From: Edaphochlamys debaryana
Lineage: Eukaryota; Chlorophyta; Chlorophyceae; Chlamydomonadales
Length of the DNA stretch: 64,000 nt
Direction of reading: 5' to 3'
Assembly: GCA_016858145.1 (NCBI GenBank)
Contig: JAEHOE010000024.1
Location: 992,001 to 1,056,000, forward strand
Shown: positions 22,201 through 34,200 of the stretch, one piece after another
Position numbering within the stretch: position 1 is the stretch's first letter
How the letters are laid out: each line of letters begins with the position of its first letter
Program-made: the position numbers and the translations under genes
The notes under the pieces: generated by a model
The model's input: the letters and a program-made list of their open reading frames with translations, nothing else
What the model was told of the DNA's origin: nothing
Databases searched by the model: none

Positions 22201-25200
22201 CCGTAGGCCCGTGACTTCCTAGGCCAGCAATGGCTTGAGGCTCACACAGCAACGAGCCGTGCCCCCAGCCAGGCGCTTACCTCCTCGGCCGGCAGGCTGA
22301 AGCCCGCCGCGCCCGCGTCGCGCCGCACCATCTCGGCCCACCCGAAGGCGCCCAGGTGGCGCTTGAGCGCTGCCACCATGAAGCGCATGTCGGAGGGGCC
22401 CTGGCGCAGCAGCGAGAAGTGGTCGCCGGGGACGTCGATGACCTGGGGGCGGTGGTGGGAAGGGGGTGGAAAGGGCAGGAAGCCGTCACAGGAGGAGTCA
22501 ACTGAGGGCTACTGAGCATGGTGCGGGGTTGCATGGGTGGTGGGTGGCAGCGGCAGGCGGAAGCGGAAGCGGCAGGCCGCTCACCGTGATGTCTGTGCAC
22601 AGGCTCTCCCAGCACACGCCGTGCGCGAAGGCCCAGAAGCGCGAGTCGTTGACGTAGTCGCAGGCGCCCCGCGTGCAGGCGCGGAAGTAGAGCACGCGGG
22701 CGCCCAGCAGCCGCCCCTCGAAGCGGTGCTTGCGCATGTCGGAGATCTGGGTGGGCGGGGGGCAGGGCAGTTGGCGGGGGCCGAGGTAGTTTGGAGGCAG
22801 AGGGAGGTGGGGGGCAGTTGGGGGACAGAGAAAGGTGTCGCGGCTTTGCTGGCCCCGCCTCCGCCTTCTGCATCATTCCATTCTGCACATGTGCGACAAG
22901 TTGCCCCGGGCCGCCTCGCTCAAATCCCCATGCACAAGCACCCGCCGCTCCCCCATCCTCACCTGGCTCCCCTGCTTGACGGCCAGCGCCACGTGCTCCA
23001 CCTGCCGCTGCACCTCGTCCACCGACATGGGGTCGTCCCGCATGACGCGCCAGATGGGGGCGAAGAACTCGTACTTCTGGGCCAGGCTCATGCCGCGCCA
23101 TTCGTCGCTCTCGCGCGGGTGCACGATGCTGCGGTGGCAGGTGGTGCGGCACGGGTTGCGAAATAGTTGCAGGGGCGGTCAGATGTTATCAATTAAGACA
23201 CTGGCAGGCAGGAGTAGGTAAGAGCAGGGGCTTTGCGTGCCTGCTCACCTGGAGCCCAGTCCGATGGCGTCCCTGCCCAGGGCGCCCAGGATCATCTCCA
23301 TCAGCTCCAGGGCGTCCTCCTCGGTGCACTCGGAGGCCTCGGGCTGAAGCGGCCGGACCTGTGCAGCAGGGAAAGGGGCCAGGCCGCACGCAGCGAAGAA
23401 GGGTTGCTTAAGGCCTCTCTTACACGCCGCAACATCACTTGCAATCCCTCCATCACCTCTCATAGCCTTAGCGCTCACCTGCTCCGGGCGGGGCGTGTCC
23501 ATGATTACGAGCAGCCCCACGTCGTGGCCCCAGGACTCGAGCAGCAGCGCGATGGCCATGGCCACTGCACCGCCGTACGAGTGGCCGCCGATGAGGTAGG
23601 GGCCGCTGCCGGGGGGCTGCACGGCCAGGATGTCCAGAGCGTTGCGGTGGGCCAGCCTGGGAGGTGGGGGCAAGAGGGCATGAGAGGGAAGGGGGTCAAG
23701 GGGCGCTTGCACGGGTGACAGGAGCTACAGCAAGCTGAGGAATGAGCGCCGTAAACGCCTCTCTGGATGAGGCCCCGACACGACCTCTGCATGTGCTCCT
23801 TCCGCTTCAGGCCCCAAGCAAAGCAAAGGAGGCCTCCTAGGTAACCTCCAGCCTGGCCCCCCCACCTCTCGATGTCCAGGTCGTTGTCCTTGTCCAGCAC
23901 GTAGATCGGCTGATCAGCCCACTGCAGGAAGGCCGCGAAGGCGAAGTAGGCGGACTGCGCGTTGGCAACGCCCGGGGCCGCCAGGAACAGCGGCCGGGGC
24001 GTCGCGGGCGGGCGCAGGACCTGGGGCACAAAAGGGGCGCGGCGTGGGTGCAGGCGAGGAGGTCAGGGCGGAGGTGTCGCTTGCTTGAAGAGAGAGCAGT
24101 CAGGGGCTTGCCTTGAGCAGGTTGGACGGGCCCTCCTGGACTGCGGCTGCGGCACCGGACGGCGCAGCGCCTGCCGTGGCCTGCCGCCGCCGGCGACGGC
24201 TGCCTTGGGCCAGCTCCTCCTCTTCCTCCTCCTCCTCTGACAGTCCCTCCTCCTCCACTGGCTCCAAAGCCACCCCAGCTGCCCCAGCAGACGCCTGTGA
24301 GTCGAGGGTCGGTGCAGAGAGCGTAAGCTACGAGCTAACGAGCATCTCGGCACTACGCGCAGGGACTCACCACGATCTGTCCCTCGATGTACGACACGAT
24401 CTCGTCCACGCTCTGGTGGTCGTACAGCAGTGTGACGGGCAGCTGCAGCCCCAGCGCCTCGCTCAGGCCCCGGCGCAGCTCCATACCCGCGCGCGAGTCC
24501 ACACCCGCACTGATGAGCGGCTCGGACGGGTGCACCGGCCGACCCACCAGCGACCGAACCTGCGGAGCACGAAGCAAGTGTTGTAGCAGTCCACGTTTAG
24601 AACGGGAGTAGAGTGCTTGGGCCAATGCGCGTGGGTCTCACCTCAGCCATGATCCTGCCTGCCACCTGCATCTGCCGCTCCTCGGGCGACAGAGCCAGCA
24701 GCGCGGGGTCCACACCGGAGCCCTCCGCGCCGCCACCCGCCGCCGCCGCCTCGGCCTCCTCCGCCGCCTCCCCTGCCACCGCCCGCGCCACCTCGGGCGC
24801 CGCTGCGTCCACCGGCGCGAACACAGCGCCGGTGAGGACCAGCGGGGACAGCAGCGCGCCGCCGACGGCCCAGGCCGCGGCGGCGCGGCGGATGTGCAGC
24901 GGCTGGGGGTCGAGCGCTGAGGCGTCGTCGTCGGTCCAGGCCGGGGCTGCGGCCTCCACCGCCAGCCACGAGGCGGCGGCGGAGGGGGCGTCATTGGCGG
25001 CGGAGGTGACGGCGGCGGCGGAGGCCTGGTCCGAGGTGGGGACGAAGACGGCACGGACGCTGGCGAGGTAGCAGGGGCCCAGGTAGGGCGGCTCAACGGG
25101 TGCGGTCGATGAGGCCAGGATGGGCGCCGCAGCTGCGGTCAGCGCGGACAGCGCCGCGGCGGCAGCTGCAGACTCCACAGAGCGTGGCTCCAGGGCCTGG

Positions 25201-28200
25201 CCGTCCGAGGCGGGAGGGCAGGCAGCGCTGGCGACAATGAGCGGAGCGTCCGACGCAGGCGCTGAGGGAGGCAGGGCGCCTCCAAGCAGTGCCCGCAGGA
25301 GGGCGGCGAGGCGAGCTGGCGTCGCTGCCTCCTCGCTTGGCGCTGCAGGGGTGCTGGGACCGGCACCGTCCGTTGGAGCGTCATCCGCAGGTGCCCTGAC
25401 GGCAGGAGTGGGGGTTGCAGCCGGCAGGGCCAGGGCCACCCGGGCCATGAGCTGCTCCATGTCGCCCACGAACACGCGCAGGACCATGCCGCCGCCGCCG
25501 CCACCCGCTGCCGCTGCCGTTCCGCCGCCGGCGCTGAGCGTGATGCGGAGTTGGGGCGGCGGCGGGTGACCAGCAGCGCCCAACCGCACGGGCAGGGCCG
25601 GGGGAGGGCCCATGACCACGTCCGTGAGCAGGAGCCCGGGGCTGCGGCCGCCCGCTGCGTCCGTGTCTGGCAGGAGCAGGGAGCGGGCCGCGGAGGCAGC
25701 CGCCGCCAGGAGTGCAGCGCTGCTGAGCAGCGGCTGTGGCGGAGCGTTGCCCTGCGACAAGCGGAAAGGAGTTTCAGCTCAGCACCAGTACTTATCAGGC
25801 TGAAGCATATGTAACCTACTACAGCCCTCGATCGGCGAACTCACCAGCGGCTCTCCGTCGCCTGGAAGCGCAGGCCCATCCCACAGGTAGGCCAGGGCCG
25901 GGTGGTCCAGCCGCCCGAGCAGCGTCACTCGGGGCGGGCCGGCCCTTCGCCCTCGCATCACGCGGGCCGATGCCAGCAGCAGGTGGGGCTCGGGCGCCAC
26001 CCAGCGCCGCTGCGGCTGCAGGACCGACTGGAGCACCGCCGCTGAGCCGCCCAGCCCGGGAGCGCCTGCCTCGGCAGCGGCAGCCTCGGAGAGAGCTGCG
26101 GCGGGAGGGCTGGCCAGCAGGGCGTGGGCGTTGGTGCCCTGGGCGCCGAAGGAGCTGACGCCAAACACGCCAGCCTCGGGCAGGCCCTGGGCGGCACCAC
26201 TGGGGGCGGCCATGGGCAGCCCCAGGGGGCCCCCGCGAGCGATGATGGACGCCGCCGCGCCGCCTGGCATGGCCTCGAGCGCCGCCGCGACGTTGGGGTT
26301 GAGGGAGCGCAGGTTGAAGGCGGGGGGCAGGCGCCGGGCCGCCAGCGCTGCGACGGTCTCGGTTAGCTCCACGGCGCCTGCGGCCGCCTCCTGGTGCCCG
26401 CCGTAGCCTTTGACGCTGACCCACGCCAGCGGCTGCCGCCTGGCGCCGCCAGTGCTGCTGCCGCCGCCGCCGAGGACGGCGGTGGCGGCTCCGATCTCGA
26501 TCGGGTCGCCCAGGGGCGTGCCGTTGGCGTGGAGCTGCAGGCCCAGGACCCAGGACGGCGCCACGCCGCCGGCCGCCAGCGCCGCCGCCAACAGCGCCTG
26601 CTGCGTGGGGCCGTGCGGGGCCGTGAGGGCGGCGGCCTTGCCGTTGGTGTTGACCGCGGAGGCCACCAGCAGGGCCAGCGAGGCGGAGGCGGCGCCGGCA
26701 CCAGAGGCAGGGCCGGAGCGCAGCCACAGGGCGCGGCAGGCCTCGCCTCGGCCGTAGCCGTCCGCAGAGGCGTCCATAACCTGCAGTGCATGCAGCAGGG
26801 TACATGGTTACACAGCCTGAGGACCCACAGGAGGACGGCTTTATCATCAGTACTCAGCGTGCTTTGCCACCATAGCGTGTGTTATCTGTCCCACCTTGGA
26901 CCGCCCGTCTGCGGCCAGCAGCCCCGCCGCCTCCACCATGGCCGTGGAGTGGGGCACCAGGTTGAGCTGCACGCCCGCCGCCACCGCCTCGCCGCACTCG
27001 CCCGCCGCCAGGGCCGCGGCCGCCAAGTGGGCGGCCACGAGCGAGGAGGAGCAGGCGGTGTCGATGGAGGCAGAGGGACCGCGGAGGCCGAAGGTGTACG
27101 CCACGCGGCCCGAGGCCACCGCGGAGGAGCCGGCAGTGAAGGAGTAGGGCCCGATCTGAGGCAGCGGATGGGTACGAGGGCACGCACCAGGCTAAGGCCA
27201 GGCCCTGTGGCAAGAAGCCATGCAAGCAGTACATGGCATAATAAGAGAAGAACCACAACCTGTGACGCACCTGCACGCCATGCCTTTGTCCAAGAGCCTC
27301 GTAGTCGCTGGACGCAATGCCCACGAACACGCCCACGTCGCCACCCGCCGCCGCCAGCGCAGCCAGCGACGCTCCCGCCGGCACCGCCTCCGCCACCGCC
27401 GCCAGCAGCATCCTCTGCTGCGGGTCCATGAGGGCTGCCTCGGCGGGCGACACGCCGAAGAGCCGCGAGTCGAACCACTCCACCGCCGGCAGGAAGCAGC
27501 CGAACTGGGGCGGCAGCTGCGTGGGGGCGGAGGTGTTGGCGCCGGCGCCGACGGAGAGGACGCGGGGGTCGGATGCGTCCCAGCGGCTCAGGGGCACGGG
27601 CGTGATGGCGTCGGAGTGGGTGGCGGGGTCCAGAAGCGCCCAGGGCAGGGAGGACATGCCTGCCACAAGCACCAGCGTGCCCGAGGCGGCGGCGCTGCGG
27701 CCGCCGGTGGCGCCACGGCCCCGCGGCACGCGCCTGGCCGCCCGGGTTGCCAGGGCCGTGGAGGCCCCGGCTGAGGCGGATGCGCGCCGTTGGGTGCTAA
27801 GCTCCTGACCGATGAAGTCGGCAATGGCTGCTGGCGTGGGGTAGTCAAACACGAGTGTGGCCGGCAGCGGGACCTGCGCGGCAGTCTGAAGTGCGTTCCG
27901 CAGCTCGGCCGCGCCCAGGCTGTCCAGCCCCGCTGCCATGAGGGGTGCATCGTCCTCGAGCGCCTCGCCGCCCAGGGCCGCCGAGGCAGCCTCCCGCACC
28001 AGCCGACGCAGCGTGGCGGAGTCGGGCAGGGGCGGCAGGTCAGCGGCGCTGGCCCCAGCGGGGGCTGCGATGCGCTGTGAGAAGGCTGCGGCAGCGGCAG
28101 CGGCTGCGGCGGTGGAGGGGGAGCGGGCGAGGGCGGCGCTGGCCAGGCGGACGTCGCTGAGGCGCCAGAGCGAGGCGTCGGAGGCTGAGGGCGAAGAGGC

Positions 28201-31200
28201 GTTTGCCTCGGCCGAGAGGCTGACGGCGCCGGCAGCAGCAGCGGAAGAGGCGTGAGCAGCGCTGGCGAAGAGGTCCGTGGGAGCTGCGCCAGCGGCCGTG
28301 CGGCGCGGCGGCAGGCGGCAGGCAGCTATGGAGGAGACGACACGAACGGCGCGAGAGGTGGCGGAGGCGGCCACGCCCTGGAGCTGCAGGGCCGCCTCCA
28401 GGGCACGGGGCAGGCCCAGCACGCCGCCGGCCGTGGGCTCGCCCTCGTCCAATGCGTCAGGCGCCACCGAGGCAGCAGCGGCCGCTGCGGGCGGAGCTGC
28501 AGGGCCGGCGGTGGTGGTGCCGGCCAGGAAGAGCCGGCCCAGGGCCGCAAGCCGAGAGGGCGCAGCCGAGGGTGTGACAGCAGAAGCCGCTGAGGGCGGC
28601 GGCGGAAGGAGGGCGACGGAGGCGGAGAGGTGCAGGACCTGGCTGGCGCTGCCGTCCTCTGGACTCTCGCGCAGGCTGGCCACACGCAGGGCTCCGTCGG
28701 GGCCGACCGCGCACACCAGCATGGGCGCCGGTCCCTCCTGCCCCACCGCCGCTGCACCTGCGGGTGACGCCAGCAGCTCTCCCACGTCCACGGGGGCGTG
28801 GAAGGTCAGGCCCAACAGCGCCGCCTCGCCGTCGCGACCCGCACCTCCCGCTGCCTGCCCCGCCGCCGACTGAAGCAGCGCCACCGCTGCGGCGGCGACC
28901 TCGAGCAGGCAGCCGCTGGGCAGCAGCGCTCCGCCGCCGCCACCACCGCCACCGCCGGTGGAGGTGCGCACCCCAGCCGCCAGGAAGGCGAGGCGGGGCT
29001 GGCGCAGGTCGACGTGGAAGACCGCGGGCCGCTGAGGGGGCTGCGGCAGGCGCAGCAGCGGAGGCGGGGCCAGGCTGTGACAGCCCAGGAAGGCGGGGAG
29101 CAGCAGACTGGCGGGTGGCGCCACCCACAGGCTGCGGCTCTGCCAGATGACGACCTGCGGCGCCTGGGGCCGGCGGCCGGCCTCAACCATTGCTGAGGAG
29201 GAGGCGGGCGAGGGCGAGGCTGCGAGGTTCTGCAGGATCACGTGTGCGTTGGTGCCCTGGAAGGCGAAGGAGCTGACGCCGGTGACGGCAGCACTGCCTT
29301 CTGCCTCGCCCGAGCCAGCCGGAGGGCTGGCCGGCAGCGGCAGGCTGGCTATGCTGCGGGGCAGCAGCCAGCCGCCGGTGCCGTCAGCGGCGGTGGTGCC
29401 GTCGAGCTGGGTAGCGATGAGCGGGTTGAGGGAGCGCAGGTGCAGGGCGGCCTGAGCCACGCCTGCCATCAGCGCCGCGGCGGCGTGTGTGATGCCCATG
29501 ACTCCGCTCGCGGGCTCTGTGTGTCCGATCTTGGACTTGGAGGCGGCCAGGACGAGCGGCGAGAGCCGGGCGGAGGCGGGGGCGGAGGGACTGCCTGGGG
29601 CCGCGGAGGGGCCCTGCAACACCGCAGCGACTGCGCCGACCTCGATGGGGTCTCCCAGCGGCGTGCCGGTGCCGTGCATCTCGATGACCGTTACTTGTCG
29701 GGCCTGCACGTAGGGAGGAAATGAAGCTTGTGGGTAAGGCGGAAGCCCTGGCAAGCATTCCGGGATGTTCACCCCAGGGCGCGAAGAGCAGCCGCAAGAC
29801 CCACCAGAAGGCGTGCGGCCACCAGGGCTTCGCGGATGACGGCCTGCTGCGCGGGGCCGTTGGGGGCGGTGAGGCTGCTGCTGCGCCCGTCCTGGTTCAC
29901 GGAAGCACCCAGGAGCAGGGCCAGCGGCGCAGCGCCTGCGCCCTCTGCCAGCCCGCCGATGCCCAGGGTAGCCAGCACCAGAGCCCCCACAGCCTCGCCG
30001 CGGACGTAGCCTGCGGGTGCAACCCACAGCGAGCAAGGCAAGTCAAGTCTAGCAGTGAGACACTAGCCCCTGGCCAACTGGGGAAGCTCTTGCTAGCGTT
30101 GCAGCACGCACCGTCCGCGGCTGCGTCGAGCGTCTTGCAGCGGCCGTCTGGTGCCAGCATGCCCGCCTTCTGGAACATGGCGGTGGGCTCGGGGCTGAGC
30201 AGCACGCCCACGCCCGCAGCGACCGCCGCGCGGCAGCCGCCTCCGGTCACCTCCTGCAGCGCCCAGTGCGTAGCGACGAGCGAGGAGGAGCAGGCCGTGT
30301 CCACGGACACAGCGGGGCCGCTGAAGCCGTACATGTACGACAGGCGGCCGGACGCGACGGAGAGCGCACCGCCGGTGGCGCTGTAGGCTGAGGAGCCGAC
30401 GCCCGAGCGCCTGCGCGGACGGAAACGGGTGATGCGTTCAGCGAGAGCAGACGGGCAGTATGACACGGTGGTGGTGGTCTTGACAGCGCTGGCGCAGGAG
30501 CGTTGGCCGAACCCACCTGCACACCCAGTTGCTGTACTCTGCGCTGGCGATGCCCACTGCCACCGCTGTGGCCGCCCCCAGCAGCTGCTGGGGCGTGGCC
30601 GACGGAGGCGCCTCGGGGCCCACCACCTGCGCAGCAGACCAAGGGGAACCGCAAGCTTCATCATCCTGCTGCTCCCAGCAGCAGCTGTGACTCGGAACAT
30701 GCAACTGGTCCCAAGTGCAGCTGTGTGTGCCCGCGCAAGCAGGCGAGCAGAACGCACCTGGGACAGCGCCTCGTGAGTGACGTGGAGGAGCATCCGCTGC
30801 TGTGGGTCCATGAGCGCTGCCTCAGGCGCCGGCAGACCGAACGCCGCGGCGTCGAAGAGGTTGAGGTCCGGCAGCCAGGAGCCGAAGCGGGCGTGCAGGT
30901 GGCCGGCGGAGGCGGCGCACACGCGGTCCCAGTCCCAACGGCCCAGGGGCACTGGAGAGATGGCGTCCACCGGGCTGAGCGGGGCCAGGGCGGACCGAGG
31001 CACGCGGTTGGAGAGCCCAACCACGCCCACTGGTGCACGTGCGCGTTGCGCCGGGGCACCAGAGGGCAGGAGGGACAGAGGCAGGGCGGCAGCTGACGCG
31101 GGGGTGGGGGCAGAGGTGGAGGTGGTGGAGGCGCCGAGCTGGTCCGAGATGAAGTCCACCAGAGCGGCCGGCGTGGGGTAGTCGAACACGAGTGTGCCCG

Positions 31201-34200
31201 GCAGCTGCAGCCCCAGCCTCGCCTCCAGCTCGTTCCGCAGCTCCACGGCGCCCAGGCTGTCCAGGCCCGAGCCCATCAGCGGCGCGTCGGGGGACACGGA
31301 GGAGCCAAGCACGCCGCTCAGCACCTCGCCCACGGCCGCCTCCACCTGCTGCTTCGTGAGCCCGACCGAGCCACGGCCCGCACCTGCGCCACCGGCCCCG
31401 GCCACGCCCTCGGCCTTGTCGCGAGCGGCGCCGGCAAAGTGGGCCAGCAGGGGTGGCGGTGGGCGGCCACGGAAGCGAGCCATGAAGGCGCGCCAGTGGA
31501 AAGGCACCGCTGCCACCACAGCCGGCGGGGGCAGGGAGGCGGCCATCGATGCAGACACGCCAGAGCTTTGCAGGGCAGCAAGCACGCCTTGCAGCGCCGC
31601 CAGGCCCGCAGCGGGCGAGATGAGGCCCATGCCAGTCCGCTCCACACGGGCAGCCGTGCTGGCGTCGGCTGCAGCCATGCCGCCGCCAGCCCAGGCGCCC
31701 CACTGTACGGCAGCGTACGGCAGGCCACGTGAAGCGGCCGCAGCTGCGGCGGCGTCGAGGCCGGCGTTTGCGGCGGCGTAGTTGGCCTGGCCGGGGGAGC
31801 CCAGCAGAGACGCAACGGACGAGAAGAGCACGTGCGCGGCGGAGGGCTGCAGGGCAGCGGCGGCGGCCACAGCAGAGGTGGCGGCAGCCTTGGCGGCAAA
31901 CACCTCCCGCAGGGCTCCCATGGTCTGGGAGGCGAAGGTGGTGTCCCGCAGCACGCCGCCTGCGTGGAACACGGCGGCCAGGTGGGCTCCCTCGGCAGAA
32001 GCGGAGGCGACGGCTGCAGCAGCCTCAGCGGAGACGGCCGCGTCGGCTCGAACCACCGTGAGGGCAGCGCCGTGGGATGCGCGGCTGGGGTTGAGTAGCG
32101 CCGTGGCTGTGTCCTTGGGCATCTGGCCCGTGCGGCTGGCGAGGATGATGCGGGACAGGCCGGTCTCCGCCAGCCAGCCGGCGACCAGGCAGCCCAGGGT
32201 GCCGGTGCCGCCGAGGATGAGGGCTGCACCGGCCTGGGTCCCTGGCAGCTGCAGCTGGCTGGCCGGGGAGAAGCCGCCAGAGGGTGTCAGCAGTGCAGGA
32301 GCGGATGCGGAGACGACCACCTTGCCCACGTGCCGGGCCTGGGACAGCTGACGCAGTGCCGCGGCGACGGAGGTCAGAGAGTGCACGGCGGAAGGAAGAG
32401 GCCGGAGCTGGCCGGACGCTAGACTATGCGACACGCGGGACAGCGCAGAGCCCAGCACGGCCGGTGGCATGAAGTCCACAGCAAGCAGACCGTACGACAC
32501 GTCAGGACGCTCCGAAGCCACACGGGCAGCGGACCACACGTCGCGCTTGCCAATCTCCACCCAGCGGCCGCCGCGCTGGAGCCCAGACAGGCTCGCAGAC
32601 ACCATGCCGGGGCTGGTCAGGCTGTTGAGCACAACGCTGTAGCCGCGACCGCCCGTCGCCGCCGCCAGCTCCTCCACGAAGCCCAGGTCGCGGCTCGTCG
32701 ACACGCAGCGCACGCCCAGACCACGCAGCAGGGCGCGCTTGGAGGGGCCGCCGGCGGTGGCAACCACCTCGCCGCCCAGCGAGGCCGCCAGCTGGACGGC
32801 CGCCAGGCCCACGCCACCGGCAGCGGCAGGCAACAGCACGCGCTCGCCAGCTTGCAGGCCGGCGGCCTGACGCAGAGCAGCGTCCACGGTGACGAAGACC
32901 GTAGGAGCGGTGGCGGCCTGCTCGAAGCTCAGCTGCGGAGGCATGGGTACCAGCGTCTGGGCACTGGCCAAGACGTGAGAGCCCAAGCTGCCGGTGGCGA
33001 GGCCGAAGACAGCCCGCCCGGGCAGCGGGAGAGCCTCGCTGCCTGCCATGCCTGCACGCTGCACAACATCCGAGCCAGCCGCAACCACCACGCCAGAGCA
33101 GTCGCTTCCCGGCGCTCCAGGGTCTCCGGGGTACATGCCCAGCACGTTGAGCACGTCGCGGAAGTTGATGCCCACAGCGCGCACGTGCAGCAGCACGGTA
33201 CCCTCAGGGCAGGGCTGTACGGCGGCGGCCAGGGGCACGGGCGCGAGGCTGGTGAGGGCGCCGCGGGGCTGCGGCACGAGCTGGAAGGGTGCGGCGGGCG
33301 GAGCGGAAATGGCAGCGCAGGGCAGCAGCCGGGGGCTGCACGCCACGCCGGCCGACAGCGCTGGGCCGTAGCCATCCGCAGCCGCCTCAGTTGACAGCAG
33401 GCGAAGGCTGGCCGCAGCGCCGTCCTCGCCGGAACCAGCCGCCTGCCTGACGGTGACGCCACGGGTAGGGAACTCCGCATTGAAGGTCCGACTGAGGCCG
33501 CCCAGGGCCGCAGCCGACAGCAGGCCGGCCTGGGGCCCAGTCGGAGTGACGGCTCCGGCGGCTGCGGAGCCGCTCAGGAGCAGCAGCTCGGCTCCCGGCA
33601 CCCCGGCGGCCGCCACCTGCTGAAGAGCCGCCAGGCCAGCGGAAGCGCTGGGCAGCGGCCCTGCCGCTGGCAGTTCGAGAGGCACACCCTCGCCTCCCGC
33701 AGCCCCAGCCTCGTCGCCGCCGGGCTCCGACGCAAGCCACACGACGTCGTACAGCATGTCCCGCTGAGCGACCTCCGCCTCGGCCTCGGCTTGTGAGGCA
33801 GCGGTCTGGCCCGGGGCCACTGCGCCGGCACGGTCCAGGGGCTTGGCGACCAGGTCGTGCAGGGAGCACACAGAAGCGCCGGCAGAGTCCCACACGGCGT
33901 GGTGGCGATGGGTGGCGGCAGGAGCGGCGCCGGCTGCAGCCGCGCCGGCCTCTGGGTCCTCGGCCAGGCTGAACAGGCACTCTGGCTCCGAGCCAGAACC
34001 GGCCGGTGCCGTCTGCGGGCGCAGCGTGAGGGCGAAGGCCTCCAGCGAAGCAGGCACGTACGACGGCGCAGCGGTGCTGCCGGAGGAACCCTTGGCAGGG
34101 GCACGGCCGACAGCTGCGCCCAACTGCAGAGCGCCGTCCAGGGCTGCAACGTGGATGCCATACCCGTCGCACTGGTGATCGGGGGCGGAGGCCGCCGACA

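Noticed and set aside
23479..23656. GHSYGG read as an acyltransferase GHSxGE motif
   Set aside because: It lies after the last ACP with MDTPRP and PGDHFSLL in order, which is a thioesterase; no Glu follows the GG.
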